From Cryptomeria japonica (Eukaryota > Streptophyta > Pinopsida > Cupressales > Cupressaceae): 64,000 nt of DNA. The stretch covers positions 41,155,140 to 41,219,139 of the forward strand of contig NC_081411.1 of NCBI RefSeq assembly GCF_030272615.1. Reading direction: 5' to 3'. Below, in pieces: positions 34,229-46,129 of this stretch; the first letter of the stretch is position 1; every line of letters starts with the position of its first letter. The position numbers and the translations under genes are program-made. Under the pieces are notes generated by a model. That model worked only from the letters and a program-made list of their open reading frames with translations, was not told where the DNA came from and made no database searches.

Positions 34229-34600
34229 GTGGCATTCACTGTTCATCACAAAATGCTACTTTTTATCTAAATGCATATGGTTATCTATCTTAGTGACACT
34301 CACTGTTCATCACAAAGTGTTGCTTCTATCCTAGTAGTACTCCCTGTTCATCACAAAGTACTACGTGTGTGACACTCCCTATTCATCACAAAGTGTTACT
34401 CACATTTTGCACTCCCTGTTCATCACAAAGTGCTGCTCATACTTTGGGTACTCCCTGTTCATCACAAAGTACTCTATCTTGGTGCTCCCTGTTCATCACA
34501 AAGTGCCTTGATCTATCCTCGTCTTCCTAGAGGACCTGCTTGAGTGTATCCTCTCAGCAGCTTATCCAATCGACAGCGTATGTTCATCATAGAACTGCCG
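34229..34600. repeat. Array of eight covarying stem-loops, G2 copy
   Basis: Stems GTGGCATT/AATGCTAC, GTAGTACT/AGTACTAC, GTGACACT/AGTGTTAC, GCACT/AGTGC, GGGTACT/AGTACTC and others around the same CCCTGTTCATCACAA-type loop. The last unit has degraded (CGACAG/CTGCCG). It lies inside the predicted PMD intron. Confidence 0.85.
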
Positions 34601-34638
34601 ATTTGACCTAGAAGATGCAAATTCATACTTTTCAAATG

Positions 34639-34666
34639 CAAACGCGCTTTCCTGACATAAACGTGC
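34639..34666 (-). repeat. Remnant of array 3 in G2
   Basis: Only about two AAACGCGC/AAACGTGC units remain; the flanks match those of the ~250 bp array in G1. This is either a deletion in G2 or an expansion in G1. Confidence 0.7.
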
Positions 34667-34742
34667 ATTTATTACATTACCTGGTATGCATTAATGACAA
34701 CAATAAATGCATCAAAGTACGAGGAGGTTTTGTGGTACTCAC

Positions 34743-34808
34743 CGGCTCTCCTGCCTCTGCTGGCCTCTGAAATCGGCGAACGCGGTCGAATCTGTGTACG
34801 AAAGCCAT
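34743..34808 (-). CDS. Antisense PMD gene exon 1, G2 copy (open, intact donor)
   Basis: Reads MAFVHRFDRVRRFQRPAEAG and two more residues in 22 codons, then CCG/GTGAGTACC, a consensus donor. The start context is AGCGATGGCT. Joining to the acceptor at 34195 keeps phase 0 into the PMD exon. The first exon is basic. I do not know a homologous N-terminus. Exon status is a prediction; the downstream exon has stops, so this copy is also a pseudogene overall. Confidence 0.6.
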
Positions 34809-34899
34809 CGCTGCTGATTGCTGCTGCTCTTTTCTCACTCTGCACTTTGATCTCATGAAGGTGTAGATGACAATGAGGATGTCTTTTGCCCATGGTCTA

Positions 34900-34907
34900 T
34901 CTTATAG
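34900..34907 (-). promoter_or_regulatory. TATA box of the antisense PMD gene, G2 copy
   Basis: Minus-strand GGCTATAAGATA, about 92 nt before the ATG, as in G1. Confidence 0.5.
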
Positions 34908-35138
34908 CCTACCCTAGCCTTGGCCTTCATTTCCCGAGTCAGCCTTCTTCATCTCGTGATTTTGTCACTTTATTCGGTCAGTCCATTCTAGCCTTTCTTT
35001 CTTATCGAGAGATTGTCTGCAATCTTTTCAGACATTTTCATCCAATCTCTCGAGGGGGCATATCATTCCCATACTGGGGCAACTTTGTATCAGTTCATCT
35101 TATCTTCTTTGAAACAACGCGACAAGCCGCATTGTCTC

Positions 35139-35152
35139 AAAGAGGGGCAAAA
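35139..35152 (+). other. Polypurine tract of G2
   Basis: AAAGAGGGGCAAAA directly before the 3' LTR. Confidence 0.9.
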
Positions 35153-35917
35153 TGTAGACACCCAAAATTGTCATGTCTAATTAAATAAATATTTTATTTA
35201 TTTAATCATCTAAGCCTAATTCTTCTATTAATTAAATAAATCCTTATTTATTTAATTAATTCATTTATCCTCTTCTAGCCTTATTTCTCATTTAAATAAA
35301 TACATTTATTTATTTAAATTATCCTTTTCCTAAATTAAATAAATATTTTATTTATTTAATTATCTTATTTCTTCTATTAATTAAATAAATCTTTATTTAT
35401 TTAATTAATTCATTATCTTTTTCTACACATGACACATGTCATTCATCTCTTAATTCCTACACTACCTACCTCTTTCATTATTTTACTATTTCTTCTACCT
35501 ACCCTCTAATCCTAGCCAACCTCTCTTCTTACAACTCTCAATCTTATCCCTCCATTTCATATTGTGTCTTCTATTTAAGGAGATGCCTTCTTCATTATCA
35601 AACCCTAACAACTTGATCAATTGGCTACACTACGGTTCTACTTGCAACCACATTCCGTTCTTTGTTGAGCTCTTGTGCACATAAAAATCTGAGAGCAAAT
35701 ATATCAAGCAAGATCAATGGAGATAGGAAGAATGGAGATCAAAACCCTATTGGACATGTGATGGTATAATCTTTGTGATTTTGTTTTATTTGCATTGTCT
35801 TAGGTAATCTTCATATGTTATGGTGGATCTTTGTTATTGTTAGGCTAGGGTTTTTATGGTTGGATTCATTTAGCCTTTCAATCTTGTTATTATTGTTATC
35901 CATTTTCACCATATACA
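35153..35917 (+). repeat. 3' LTR of G2
   Basis: 765 bp, about 12 differences from the 5' copy, four of them clustered near GCCAACCTCTCTTCTTAC. Followed by the GATAT duplication. Confidence 0.95.
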
Positions 35918-37199
35918 GATATATATGATTATGATGATTAAGCCACGAGACGGGGATGTCATTGCTCTAGACTTCCTAGATAAGACACACAACCTTAGGG
36001 AAATATATAAAAGAAAATTGCACAACTGAAACTCACTGCTTCGAGACAAAATATAGAGAGCTTCCCAGAGAGACACGTTGTCTTTCAATAGGAATAGATG
36101 AACTAAAAATGAATAGGATCTCGTGATCATGAAATTGACCTTGAACCTTTGTGTCAAGTGTCCAATATCATGGCAAATACATCCGACCTCAAACTCTGTT
36201 ACCAAACACTATCACATATCTTCTCAACTAGCTTTCACGCATCTTTTCTATGAAATATGTTTACATATCATTCACATTCACATCACATAATTTTAAACAT
36301 ATCCCACTCTTCTATGCACTTCAACACATAAATTTACTCATCCTTATATACAAAGGTGTTCATTAAAATTCTCAACTAGGTTAGCCCAAAATAGAGTATA
36401 TATAATTACATAAACTAGGCCATCCAGACCACTGGTCCACTCCAGGAGAAAGAGGGGACCCAAAATCAGCACCACACACCCTTCTAATTTTATTCCAATT
36501 AACCACATACCCTAACACATCTTCCAAAGCTAGTTCCAAATGAAATGTGTAGATAAACAATAAAACTTAGAAACTAGTTGGCCCAAAAACATCTTCTAAT
36601 GCAAATTACTTAATGTAGATCTCCGCACACCATGGCGAAACCAAAAAAGATATTCTAACTCAACCTCCGATGCATATATAGACCAAAAAAAGAATGATCC
36701 AAACAAGATAATCCATCTAGGCACATTGAGACCCAACACAATTGACTAGTCTAAGCACAAATGAACATAACTCACTTGCAAAATAAAAACAATACTAGAA
36801 ATTCAAACTAGAACACTGCACGGACCAAATAAGCATGTAATCCAAACCACAACACTTGAATTCTCATATCTAGAAGCCACCAAGTAAATTTTAGACCAAT
36901 ATGTGAGACACTCTCACCATAAGAGAAAAACAACAATTAATCTCATCATCTAAGCAACTTGAAGATCTGCACTCTTTCCTACCTATTATAACTTATACTA
37001 CATTGATCATCTACAAACTCCTTATGTAAGCACAAAATCTTCACCAGGCAATATGAAAACATCTGAACACTCAATACCAAACCAAATATATCATTGAACA
37101 TTTATCACCAACTATCAACAATAGTAGTTTGCACAACACAAGACCATATCTAGACCAACAAGTTTGACATCAGTGACAACATAACTCAAATTTCCAACA
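35918..37199 (-). repeat. C1 3' LTR, main piece
   Basis: Begins with the GATAT duplication, aligns with 47855-48150 and then 61752-62312 of the C1 5' LTR, and ends TTTCCAACA. Together with the two short pieces it makes an LTR of about 1.5 kb. Confidence 0.8.
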
Positions 37200-37214
37200 A
37201 TCTCCCCCTTTTTC
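37200..37214 (-). other. Polypurine tract of C1
   Basis: The minus strand reads GAAAAAGGGGGAGAT directly before the LTR start TGTTGGAAATT, typical of copia elements. A second G-rich tract (CAAAGGGGGG) lies at 37255. Confidence 0.75.
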
Positions 37215-37544
37215 ATTGATGGCAACACTTGTACCATCTTCTACTAAAATATCCCCCCTTTGACATCAAAGACAAAGGGCACATATCTAAAAATAGTCAC
37301 CTTCCTTTGGAGCTCTCTCTCCCTTTGTAATATTCCTCTAATCTCTTTTATCTTGGTATATTCCCTTTCTTTGATACATGCAATACTCCACTTGATAGGG
37401 GAAACTCTAATAACCAAAACACTTCATCCACCACTACTCCCCGTAAGAGCAGCCACAAGATTAATATAGGAGATAAAAGATAAGCCTTGAATCTCCCCTT
37501 GGAAAGATGCATCATATCTATGCATCTAGTTAGATAAAGGAGGG

Positions 37545-40227
37545 GAAATAACCCCTAACATCAACTTGAGATACATAAAAGTGTCCTTTTCTAATGCTTT
37601 AGCAAAGACATCTATAATTTGTTCCTTTGTAAGTACATACTCCAATCTAACCTCTTTATCTACAACCTTCTCTCTCAAGAAGTGATATCAGATAGAAATG
37701 TGTTTATTTCTTGAATGCATTGTCGGGTTCTTTGAAATGTTTATAGCATTGTCACACATAATGGGAATTGCTTCATCATACATTACGTTGACATCACTAA
37801 GAGTTTGCTTCATCCATATAACTTGAGTATAAAAAGATGTTGTTGCAATATAATCTACTTTTTCTTTAGATAATGAAACTTAATCTATTTCTTACTTAAC
37901 CAAGAGACCAACCTATCTCCCAAGAAAAATGAACCTCTACTTGTGTTTCTCCTATCATCTACATATTCAACCCAGTCAACATCTGTATATGCCTTTAGTA
38001 TGAAGTTACCATTCTTTTTATACCATAAACCATAATCCAGAGTGCCCTTCAAATATCTGAATATTTTGTTTATTGCTTGATCATGTGATGCTTCAAATTG
38101 GCCTAAAATATTGCAACCAAATAGATATCCTACACAATGTTTGGTCTAGAAGTAGTCAAATACAACAATCCACCACTCATAGATTTGTGCTTCTTTTGAT
38201 CAACATTTAAAGATTTATCATCCTTTCTCAACTTACAACTAGTAGACATAGGGGTTGCAATCGGTTTACTATTCTCCATCTCAAACTTCTTTACCATTTC
38301 CTTGACATACTTGGCCTAAGAGATAAAAATTCCATTTTCTAACATAGTAAATTGAAAACCAAGAAAGAAAGACAACTCACCAATCATAGACATTTTGAAA
38401 TCCTTTTACATTTCATCAACAAATCTTACACATGTTATTATCACCTCCAAAGATAATATCATCAACATACACAACAACAATCAACAACTTATCACCTTCA
38501 ACTTTGAAATAAAGATTGTTGTTCTCAATACCTTTTTTGAAATTTTACTGCAAGATGTACTTATCCAAGCTAGCATACCAAGCCCAGGGGGCTTGCTTAA
38601 GTTCATACAATTCTTTCTTTAATCTACAAACCATGTCTAGAAATTGTGACAACTTAAACCCATGTGGTTGTTCAATATAAACTTCTTCTTCAAGCTCTCC
38701 ATTTGGAAAGGCTGATTCGACATCCAAATGATACACCTTAAAAAAAATTATAAAGTAGAAAATGCAAGAAACATTCTTATGGTTTCCATCCTAGCTACTA
38801 GAGTAAATGTCTCCTCAAAATATATACCTTCTAATTGTGAATAAACTTTACATACTAGTCTTTTGTTGTTTCTTATGACTTATCCATCCTCATTCAACTT
38901 ATTCCAGAACACCCACTTAGTTCCTATCACATTTTTGTCTAGTGGTCTAGGTACTAGTTCCCATGTTTGACTATTCTCCATCTAATTTAGTTCTTCTTCC
39001 ATAACCTTTATCCAAATTTCATATTTTCTTGTTTCCTTATAAGACTTTAGTTCCACTTAAGATAAGAAACAATAATTTGTCTTCTCACTAGCTTATGCAA
39101 CTTTCCTTCTAGTATGAACATCTTTGTGTTTTATCTCCAATGATATGGTCTTCTAAGTGGTTCTTTTGCACATACTTAGCTAGTTTTTTGGGTACTTTCT
39201 TAGGTTCTTCTTCTTCTTCAGTGATTATCTCTTCTTTGTTTTCAAATTTTGGATCATTCTTCTCTTTTATAACAATTGGAATAACTTCTATTTCAGTCTT
39301 AGAATTAGGTTTTGGAGTAGCCTGATCTCTTTTTTCACACACTTTTATATTTGTGCTTTCTATCATCTTGTTTAGCCTTTTGTTGAAACATCACCAAGCT
39401 TTTCTATTTGTAGCACATCCCCAAAAATACCTTCATCTACTCTAGAATTAAACTTTCTTAGGTCTTCTTCATCTCTCTTGATATAACACTTTCTTCCAAA
39501 AATTTAGAAATACTTCAAAGTGGGGGGTTTATCATTCCAAAGCTCATAAGGTGTCTTATTGTGATTTAGTCTCACATGTACCTTGTTAAGAATTTAAACA
39601 ACAGTTTGCACAACTTAATCCAATATACATTAGTCAGGTTAGCATATTTCAACATAGTTCTAGCCATTTCAATAACAATGTTATTATTTTGTTCTACAAC
39701 TCCATTCTACTTTGTGGTCCTCGGTGCAGAAAATTGCCTTCTAATACCATGTTCCTCACAAAATTTATCAAATTCAATTGAAGTAAACTATCCTCCTTTA
39801 TTAGATCTCAAACATTTGATCCTAGCATATACATGATTCTCTACCATTTATTTTAACAATTTAAACCTTTCAAAATCCTTAGATTTTTCCTTTAAGAATG
39901 TAACCCATGTTATCCTAGAGTAATAATCAATAAGCAACATAAAGTACCTTTCTCCACTGAGTCTCATTGTCCTAGTGGGTCTAGAAAGGTTTGTGTGAAC
40001 CAGCTCCAAAGGTTTTCAAGTAGAATATTCTTTGTTCTTGAACCTCCTTTTCATCTATTTTCCTAGTTGACATTCCCAACACGTGGCATTAATATGTTTG
40101 ATGATCGTTGGTAAATCCCTCACAACTGCAATAGTTCTAATCTTCACCATATTATAAAAATTGATATGTCTCATTCTCTTGTACCATAGCCAACATTCAC
40201 TATTTTGAGCCAACAAATAGTTATTTA
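37545..40227 (-). pseudogene. C1 copia pol: integrase, RT and RNase H remains
   Basis: From right to left: the pre-integrase domain (LWYKRMRHINF...CWECQLGK, 40060-40190); an integrase core with DYYSRITWVTFL, where the second catalytic Asp appears as Asn (RSNKGG), and TTKQNGVVEQ. Then come an acidic linker (39109-39366), RT with HLDVESAFPNGELEEEVYIE (38700) and ELKQAPWAWY, and RNase H with MCDNAINISKNPTMHSRNKH and VLTKEQIIDVFAK (37590-37760). Many stops and frameshifts are present. The 5' part of the same gene continues at 46130 beyond C2. Confidence 0.85.
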
Positions 40228-40597
40228 TGTTGGAGTTGAGAAAACACAACACCACAGGAGCCTAAAGATCTTCTACAAGCTAAAACAATCTATTACAAGG
40301 AGAAGCAATGAAGCAAAGCAATCTGAAGAACAATACACAGCAAAAATATGCTCAAAAGAGGAGAGCTCAATATTCACCAAAAAAGTGTAGTGTCATAATA
40401 ATACAAAGAACTGAAAAATAACCTCTAATAGGTCAAGAAACCCTAAAAGGGAAAACCTAGGCTTGCACATAATAATTAATAAAAGAATTAATTATTATGA
40501 ACCTAATGTTAGCTTAAGTGTAAAAAGATAATAGGGAACTTAAATAATTAAACAAATATTGTTTAATTAATCAAGTAAATACACAATTACTCTAACA
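40228..40597 (-). repeat. C2 3' LTR
   Basis: Plus strand TGTTGGAGTTGAG...ACTCTAACA. The minus-strand polypurine tract TTAAGGGGGGGG (40598-40609) abuts it. Confidence 0.95.
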
Positions 40598-40836
40598 CCC
40601 CCCCTTAAGCTAGACTTAGGGAGAAGCTAAAGCCTAGAACAACTACTACAAGCAGGAAAGATGGGTCCCGACAACAAGGCCTGATCAAGTACCCAAATAC
40701 AATGAAATCTCTATGAAACAAAGAAAAGGAGAAAACCCAGTGGGAAAAAACTCCTCTCCAAAAAGAGATAAAATAACATGCTGAAAGAAGAAGAAGGAAG
40801 TCAGGCCTCATAAAGACCCCCCAACGACAACTTCTT

Positions 40837-43800
40837 TCACCCAAGCATAGAATGCAACTGAAGATAGCACGGTGATGCAAAAGGTTTCGTGAAGATGTCT
40901 GCAACTTGGTCGGTAGTGGGAATGTACTCCAGAATGAGAACACCATCCTAAATCAACTGGCGGATGAAATGCATGTGAAGCTCAATGTGCTTCGTCCGCT
41001 GATGCTCTACCAGGTTGCAGGAAATATGAATAGCACTCTGATTGTCACATCAAAGAACAGTGGGACTATCAGGAGGAAAACCAAACTCAGTCACCAACTG
41101 TCGAAGCCATAAGATCTCCTGACTGGTGAGCACAGCAGCTCGGTACTCATCCTCTGTAGATGATAATGCATGAGCAATCTGCTTCTTGCAAGACCATGTG
41201 ATAGGACCAGAGCCAAGATAGAAAACAAAGCCAAAAGTAGACTTCCGATCAGTGACATCACCAACCCAATCTGAGTTAGTGTAGCCAACAATGTAAGGGT
41301 CCCCTAATATATAGTGAATGCCATGAGAACTAGAGCCCTAAATGTACCGCAAAATATGTTTGGCTTCTTGCTAATGACTCTCATGACGATCATGGGAGAA
41401 TTGAGAGACAAGGCCAACCGCAAAGGAAACATCAGGACGGGTGTGAGTCATGTACAACAAACTGCCAACCAACTGCCTATAAAGTGTAGAATCTACTGAA
41501 GGAGTGGGGCAAGTGTTGGTCAAAACAACCCTTGACTGAAATGGAGTGGGAGCAGGCTTGCAATCAAGCATGCCGAAGCACCGAAGTATATCAAGAGCAT
41601 ACTTCTACTGGTAAATGTAGATCCCACCTAAAGACTGAATCACTTGAAGACCAAGATTTGTCATCTCAAACTGATCCATCAAGGCTCACTGAGTATGCTG
41701 AATCATAGAGGATGAGCTACTAGTGATGAGGAGATCATCAACATATAGCACAAGAATCAAGATCTCACCCTCAAGAAGCTGAATGTACACTGTGTGATCA
41801 GAATGACTATGGGTGAACCCAGTGGAGAGCAAGAAAGAATCCATCTTCTCATACCAAGCCCAAGGGGTCTGTTTGAGACCATACAATGAACGTCGAAGTC
41901 TACAAACCAAAGAACTATCCTGCACAAATCCCTGAGGCTGCTCCATGTAGATTTTCTCTTGTAGATCCCCATGCAAGAAGGCACTCTTCACATCCATCTG
42001 AAAAATAGGCCAACCCCGAGAAGCTGCAAGAGATAGTACAAAGTGAATGGAGTTCATCTTGGTGACAAGGGCAAAGGTCTCGGAGTAATCAATACCCTCA
42101 ACCTATGAGAAACCCTTTGAAATAAGATGTTCTTTGTACTTATCAATGGAACCATCAGCAGCATACTTGGTGTGATACAACCAGCGACACCTAACAATCT
42201 TTCTGCCCTTAGGAAGAGGACGGAGATCCCAAGTATGATTCCTCATCAAAGAAGAATACTCCTCCTCCATAGCACAACCCCACTCAGGATGACTGGTAGC
42301 CTTTGAAAACTTTTGAGGATCATCTGAAATAGCATGACTCAAAAGACTAGAACCCACAGTATGAGAATGGGTCCGACAAGTATCTGAAGGATCATTGGCC
42401 AAAGGACCTGCCGCCTCAATAGGAAAGCAAGCCCACTTGGGCATCTGAGGTGGATCATCAACACCATCATCAGAATCATCTTCAAAAAGATCCTGAAGAG
42501 ATGCAGTGGAAGGAGTAGGTAGAGGAGGAGACACTGGAGTCGGGGTATCCACTGTGGGAAGGTGCTCATCAAACTGAACATCCCATCAAAATAGGACCCC
42601 TCTAGAATCAGAATCAAACAACTTGTACGCTTTAACATCCTCATAGTAGCCAACAAAAATGAGAGGTCGGCTCTTCTGCTCCATGGATTTCCTCTAAGCA
42701 TCAAGAATAAAAGCCCAAGCCCCAGTGCCAAACACTTGGAAAAAAGAAACATCAGGTTTGTTATGAGACCAAGCCTCCTCAACAGTCATATGTCAAATAG
42801 CCTTGTGAGGCATCCAATTCTAAATATAGTTGGCACAATTGATTGCCTCAGCCCAAAAAAATGAATCCATGGACTTGGACTGAAGCATACAATTCGCCAT
42901 CTCCCGTAAGGTTCTGTTCTTGCACTCAGCAACACCATTCTGTTGAGGGGTGTAGGGAACAGTAAACTGATGCTGCAAACCATGCTCAGTGCAAAAATCT
43001 TTGAAAGCCTGATTCACATACTCCCCCCCATTATCTGTACGTATTCACCGAATAGAACAACTTGACTACTTCTCAACAAATGTCTTGAACATTCAAAATG
43101 ACTCAAAGACATCAGACTTATACTTAAGAAAGTACACCCATGTGCATTTGAAGAAGTCATCAATAAAAGTGAGCACATACTTGGCCCCAGAAAAAGGAGT
43201 GGGAAATGACATGAGATCACTATGAATCAAATCCAAGGGTGCCAAAGCACGAGGGGCTCTTCCCTTTGGAAAGGGATCTCTATGATGCTTGCTAAGTACA
43301 CAACCATGACAAACACCATCAGTGCAGGAAATTTGTGGAATCCCAAGAACAAGTGTATGTGTACTCATCTGCTGAAGATATCTGTAATTGACATGGCCCA
43401 AGCACTCATGCCAAAGCTTACTCACTAAATCTGCATGTGCTATAAGAGACGAGCCAACACCCACAGAGGGCTCAAATCCATCAAATCTATATAGACAAGA
43501 TGCAGTATCCACACTCCCAGTAGCCACAACCAAATTAGAGTCATGGAGGTCTCGAATAACCACATCATGTGGTGAGAACTTAATTGTCTTACCAGAGCCA
43601 GAGTGGCAAATCTTATAAATGGACAGGAGGTTCGTCGAGATGTCAAGAACAACCAGAACATCCTACAGAGTACCCCCATCCAATGAGATAGAACCTAAAC
43701 CCAAGACTGAAAGTTGAACTGAGTCACCCACTGCAATCTATGAAGTACCACAAGAGGCAAGAGATGTAACCAACTGCAGAGTGTGAGTCATATGGTGAGA

Positions 43801-44790
43801 AGCACCAAAATCAAGTATCCATGTGGACCCATAGGTTGAAGCTCGAGTAGTGAGAGAATGACCTTTCCCTATGGAAGGAGAAGATGCCCGAGGTGAGGAG
43901 ATGTGATGATGTTGCATGGCTTCCTCTAAAGCCTCTAAACGTTTCCAACACTGGGAAACATGATGTCCTTCCTTGCCACAAAAACTGCAAGTATCTCTAG
44001 ATTTCTTCTTAGTTTTGGAGGAAGACTCACCAGACTGTGAAGATTTACCATGCTTGGGAGGAAATGGTGGTTTATATTAAGACTTATGAGCAGGCTTGGA
44101 GAGATTCTCACTACCTGCAGAAGGCTTCTTCGCCTTCGGTTTCTGCTTTTGTTTCTCCTTAGAGGACTGAGCAACCAATGCCTTGTGCTTGGATCTTGAA
44201 AGCATATCCAGCTGAGAAAGATGAGATTGCTCATGAGACAAACACTCACAAAAGACTTTAAAGGTAGGCATGGTGAAACAAGCACCCAAGCCATCCATGA
44301 TGGAGTAGAAAGCAGAGGCAAAAAATTAAAAATGACCCCGAAGCTTTGAAAGAATCAAATGAATGCACTTTGTGTCTATCTTGATCTTGCCACATCCTTG
44401 AAGAACAGATCGGGTAGTCTTGAACTTGTTCAAGAAATCCTCAATGGTGGGAAAGGAATCAGGTGACAAAGAAACCAACTCTGCCTCAATCTGTAATGCC
44501 TAAATCTCATTGACCCTCCCGAAGAGAGACTCAAACTTCAACCACATAGCCCGAGGAGTGAGAAACTCATCAAGGTGAAATAGAAGACTATTTGAGACAT
44601 GCAATGAGAGCAAACCCAGGGCCTCATCCATCTTGTTCTTGTGCTAAAGAAGCTCATAAGGGCGCTGTAATATTGGTTGAACCTCATCCAAACAAGACCA
44701 CAACCCTCGTGCCCTGAGGAGCCTCATGATGCGGGGCTTCCAGGTGTGATAGTTGTGTGAAGTCAACAACTCAACTGAAGGATTGGCCAT
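40837..44790 (-). pseudogene. C2 copia gag-pol, one frame of 1,318 codons with many stops
   Basis: Starts MANPSVELLTSHNYHTWKPR. Domains in order: gag; zinc knuckle CSFCGKEGHHVSQC (about 43970); protease with WILDFGASHHM (canonical DSG, so its Ser is lost); pre-integrase LWHECLGHVNY...CHGCVLSKHHRD; integrase with DLIHSDLMSF, RTDNGGEY and YTPQQNGVAECKNRTL. Then RT with PIFQMDVKSAFLHGDLQEKI and LYVDDLLIT, and RNase H with [14 protein letters not shown] ending near FTKPFA. No net frameshift is seen: start and stop are in phase. Nearly all breaks are TAG or TGA at codons expected to be Gln, Trp or Arg. Confidence 0.9.
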
Positions 44791-45749
44791 GAGAACAAAA
44801 CTCTATACCTGCACCTGCACCTGCTTGTTGGTTTTTTTATTATGTGATCTTTTAGAATAGACATAAGTTGTAGAAGGGTTTGTTCATTTTGAGAGTTTTG
44901 ATGTTTTTGATTTTTGATATAAATGACAAAAAGCAAGAAAAAACACCCCCCCATATAGATAAACCCAAACCCTAGTACATACTGATGAGAAGGAAGTAGT
45001 GCATAAGCAAAAAAACTTCAAACTGATATCTCATGTACCTGATGAAAATTTCGGGTGGAGAAGCCAGGAGGAGGTAGCCAGAGGGCAGAGATGGTGGTGG
45101 TTGGGTCGAACGGAGGTGGTGAATTCCAGGCCGAGTGGAGGCAGTGAGCAGCGTTGTCGATGGTGGTGAGTTCCAGCGGGGAAGCTGGTAGGGTGGTGGC
45201 CGGTGGGGGCCAGCAAGGCGGTGGTCGGCGCCCGGGCGGTTGCCGGTGGGGGCCAGAGGGGGTGCCAACGGTGGCCAAGGCCGTGCCACAGGGACCTGCA
45301 TGTGGGCCAGACTGACAAGGCCAGTTGTTGTACGATGGCCAGACTGTCAGTACGGGTACTTGCACAATCCCCAAGTCCCAAAACAATTTTTAAAAAAAAA
45401 AACTTATTTTTTTTCACCTTTTTTGTGATTTAAAAATAAATAAAAAATCTAGCCTGCATGCCGTAAAAAGGCACAATTTTTTTGAATTTTTTCTCAATTT
45501 GCGTGCCAGAATCGTACGGCCTGGTGTTGGAGAAAAAAATCACCCAGATGCTTAGGAGTCAAAAATAGACAAATTTTATATGACTATAGGGGTTTTTGGG
45601 CCTTATGAGCACGATGGTGAGGTCCATTTAGGCCCAAAGTGCTCAAAAAAAAAACCTATCCCTAAGCACACAAAAAAAATTCCTGAAACCCCAAATTTGC
45701 TTCCAATGCAAAAAATCTCAAAAATAGGAACAAATAGCTGTCAATTTGA
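44791..45749 (-). other. C2 leader with a GC-rich block
   Basis: Untranslated region between primer site and gag. About 45050-45370 is far more GC-rich than anything around it, with repeated GCCGGTGGGGGCCAG. Three overlapping Pro-rich open frames there look like composition effects. The block may be a captured host fragment or a structured leader. Confidence 0.5.
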
Positions 45750-45761
45750 GCTCTGATACCA
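45750..45761 (-). other. C2 primer-binding site, initiator Met tRNA
   Basis: Minus strand TGGTATCAGAGC, the classic copia site complementary to the 3' end of tRNA-iMet, directly after the 5' LTR. Confidence 0.95.
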
Positions 45762-46129
45762 TGTTGGAGTTGAGAAAACACAACACCATAGGAGCCTAAA
45801 GATCTTCTGCAATATAAAACAATTTGTTACAAGGAGAAGCAATGAAGCAAAGTAATTTGAAGAACAATACACAAGAAAAATATGCTCAAAAGAGGAGAGC
45901 TCAATATTCACCAAAAAAGTGTAGTGTCATAATAATACAAAGAAATGAAAAATAACCTCTAATAGGTCAAGAAACCCTAAAAAGGAAAACCTAGGGTTGC
46001 ACATAATAATTAATAAAAGAATTAATTATTATGCACCTAATGTTAGCTTAACTGTAAAAAGATAATAGCGAACTTAAAGAATTAAACAAATATTGTTTAA
46101 TTAATCAAGTAAATACCCAATTACTCTAA
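45762..46129 (-). repeat. C2 5' LTR
   Basis: Matches the 3' LTR with about 18 differences over 368 bp. It stops at ACTCTAA, without the final CA, next to C1 sequence. Confidence 0.9.

Larger units (their letters stand above)
20141..35917 (+). mobile_element. Ty3/gypsy LTR retrotransposon G2, sister of G1, inactivated
   Basis: Complete 15.8 kb element with 765 bp LTRs and a perfect GATAT duplication at 20136-20140 and 35918-35922. Layout is as in G1, including the antisense PMD gene. It has about eleven in-frame stops, a 218 bp deletion in RT and a Glu-to-Lys change in the integrase catalytic site. The LTRs differ at about 12 sites by eye. It interrupts the C1 3' LTR 24 bp from the solo LTR. 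Confidence 0.95.
40228..46129 (-). mobile_element. Ty1/copia element C2, nested in C1, full structure but inactivated
   Basis: Minus-strand element of 5.9 kb with LTRs (370 and 368 bp), a tRNA-iMet primer site, one gag-pol frame and a G-rich polypurine tract. It interrupts C1 between the protease and pre-integrase regions. The LTRs differ by about 5%. The right end lacks the terminal CA and the expected target duplication, so a few bases were lost there. Confidence 0.95.

Noticed and set aside
45018-45433. Several overlapping Pro/His-rich open frames in the C2 leader
   Set aside because: All arise from GC-rich composition, and three frames on one strand are open at once. None matches a known domain.
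45750-45761. Possible tRNA gene fragment (TGGTATCAGAGC)
   Set aside because: Only the 12-nt primer-binding site is present, with no cloverleaf.
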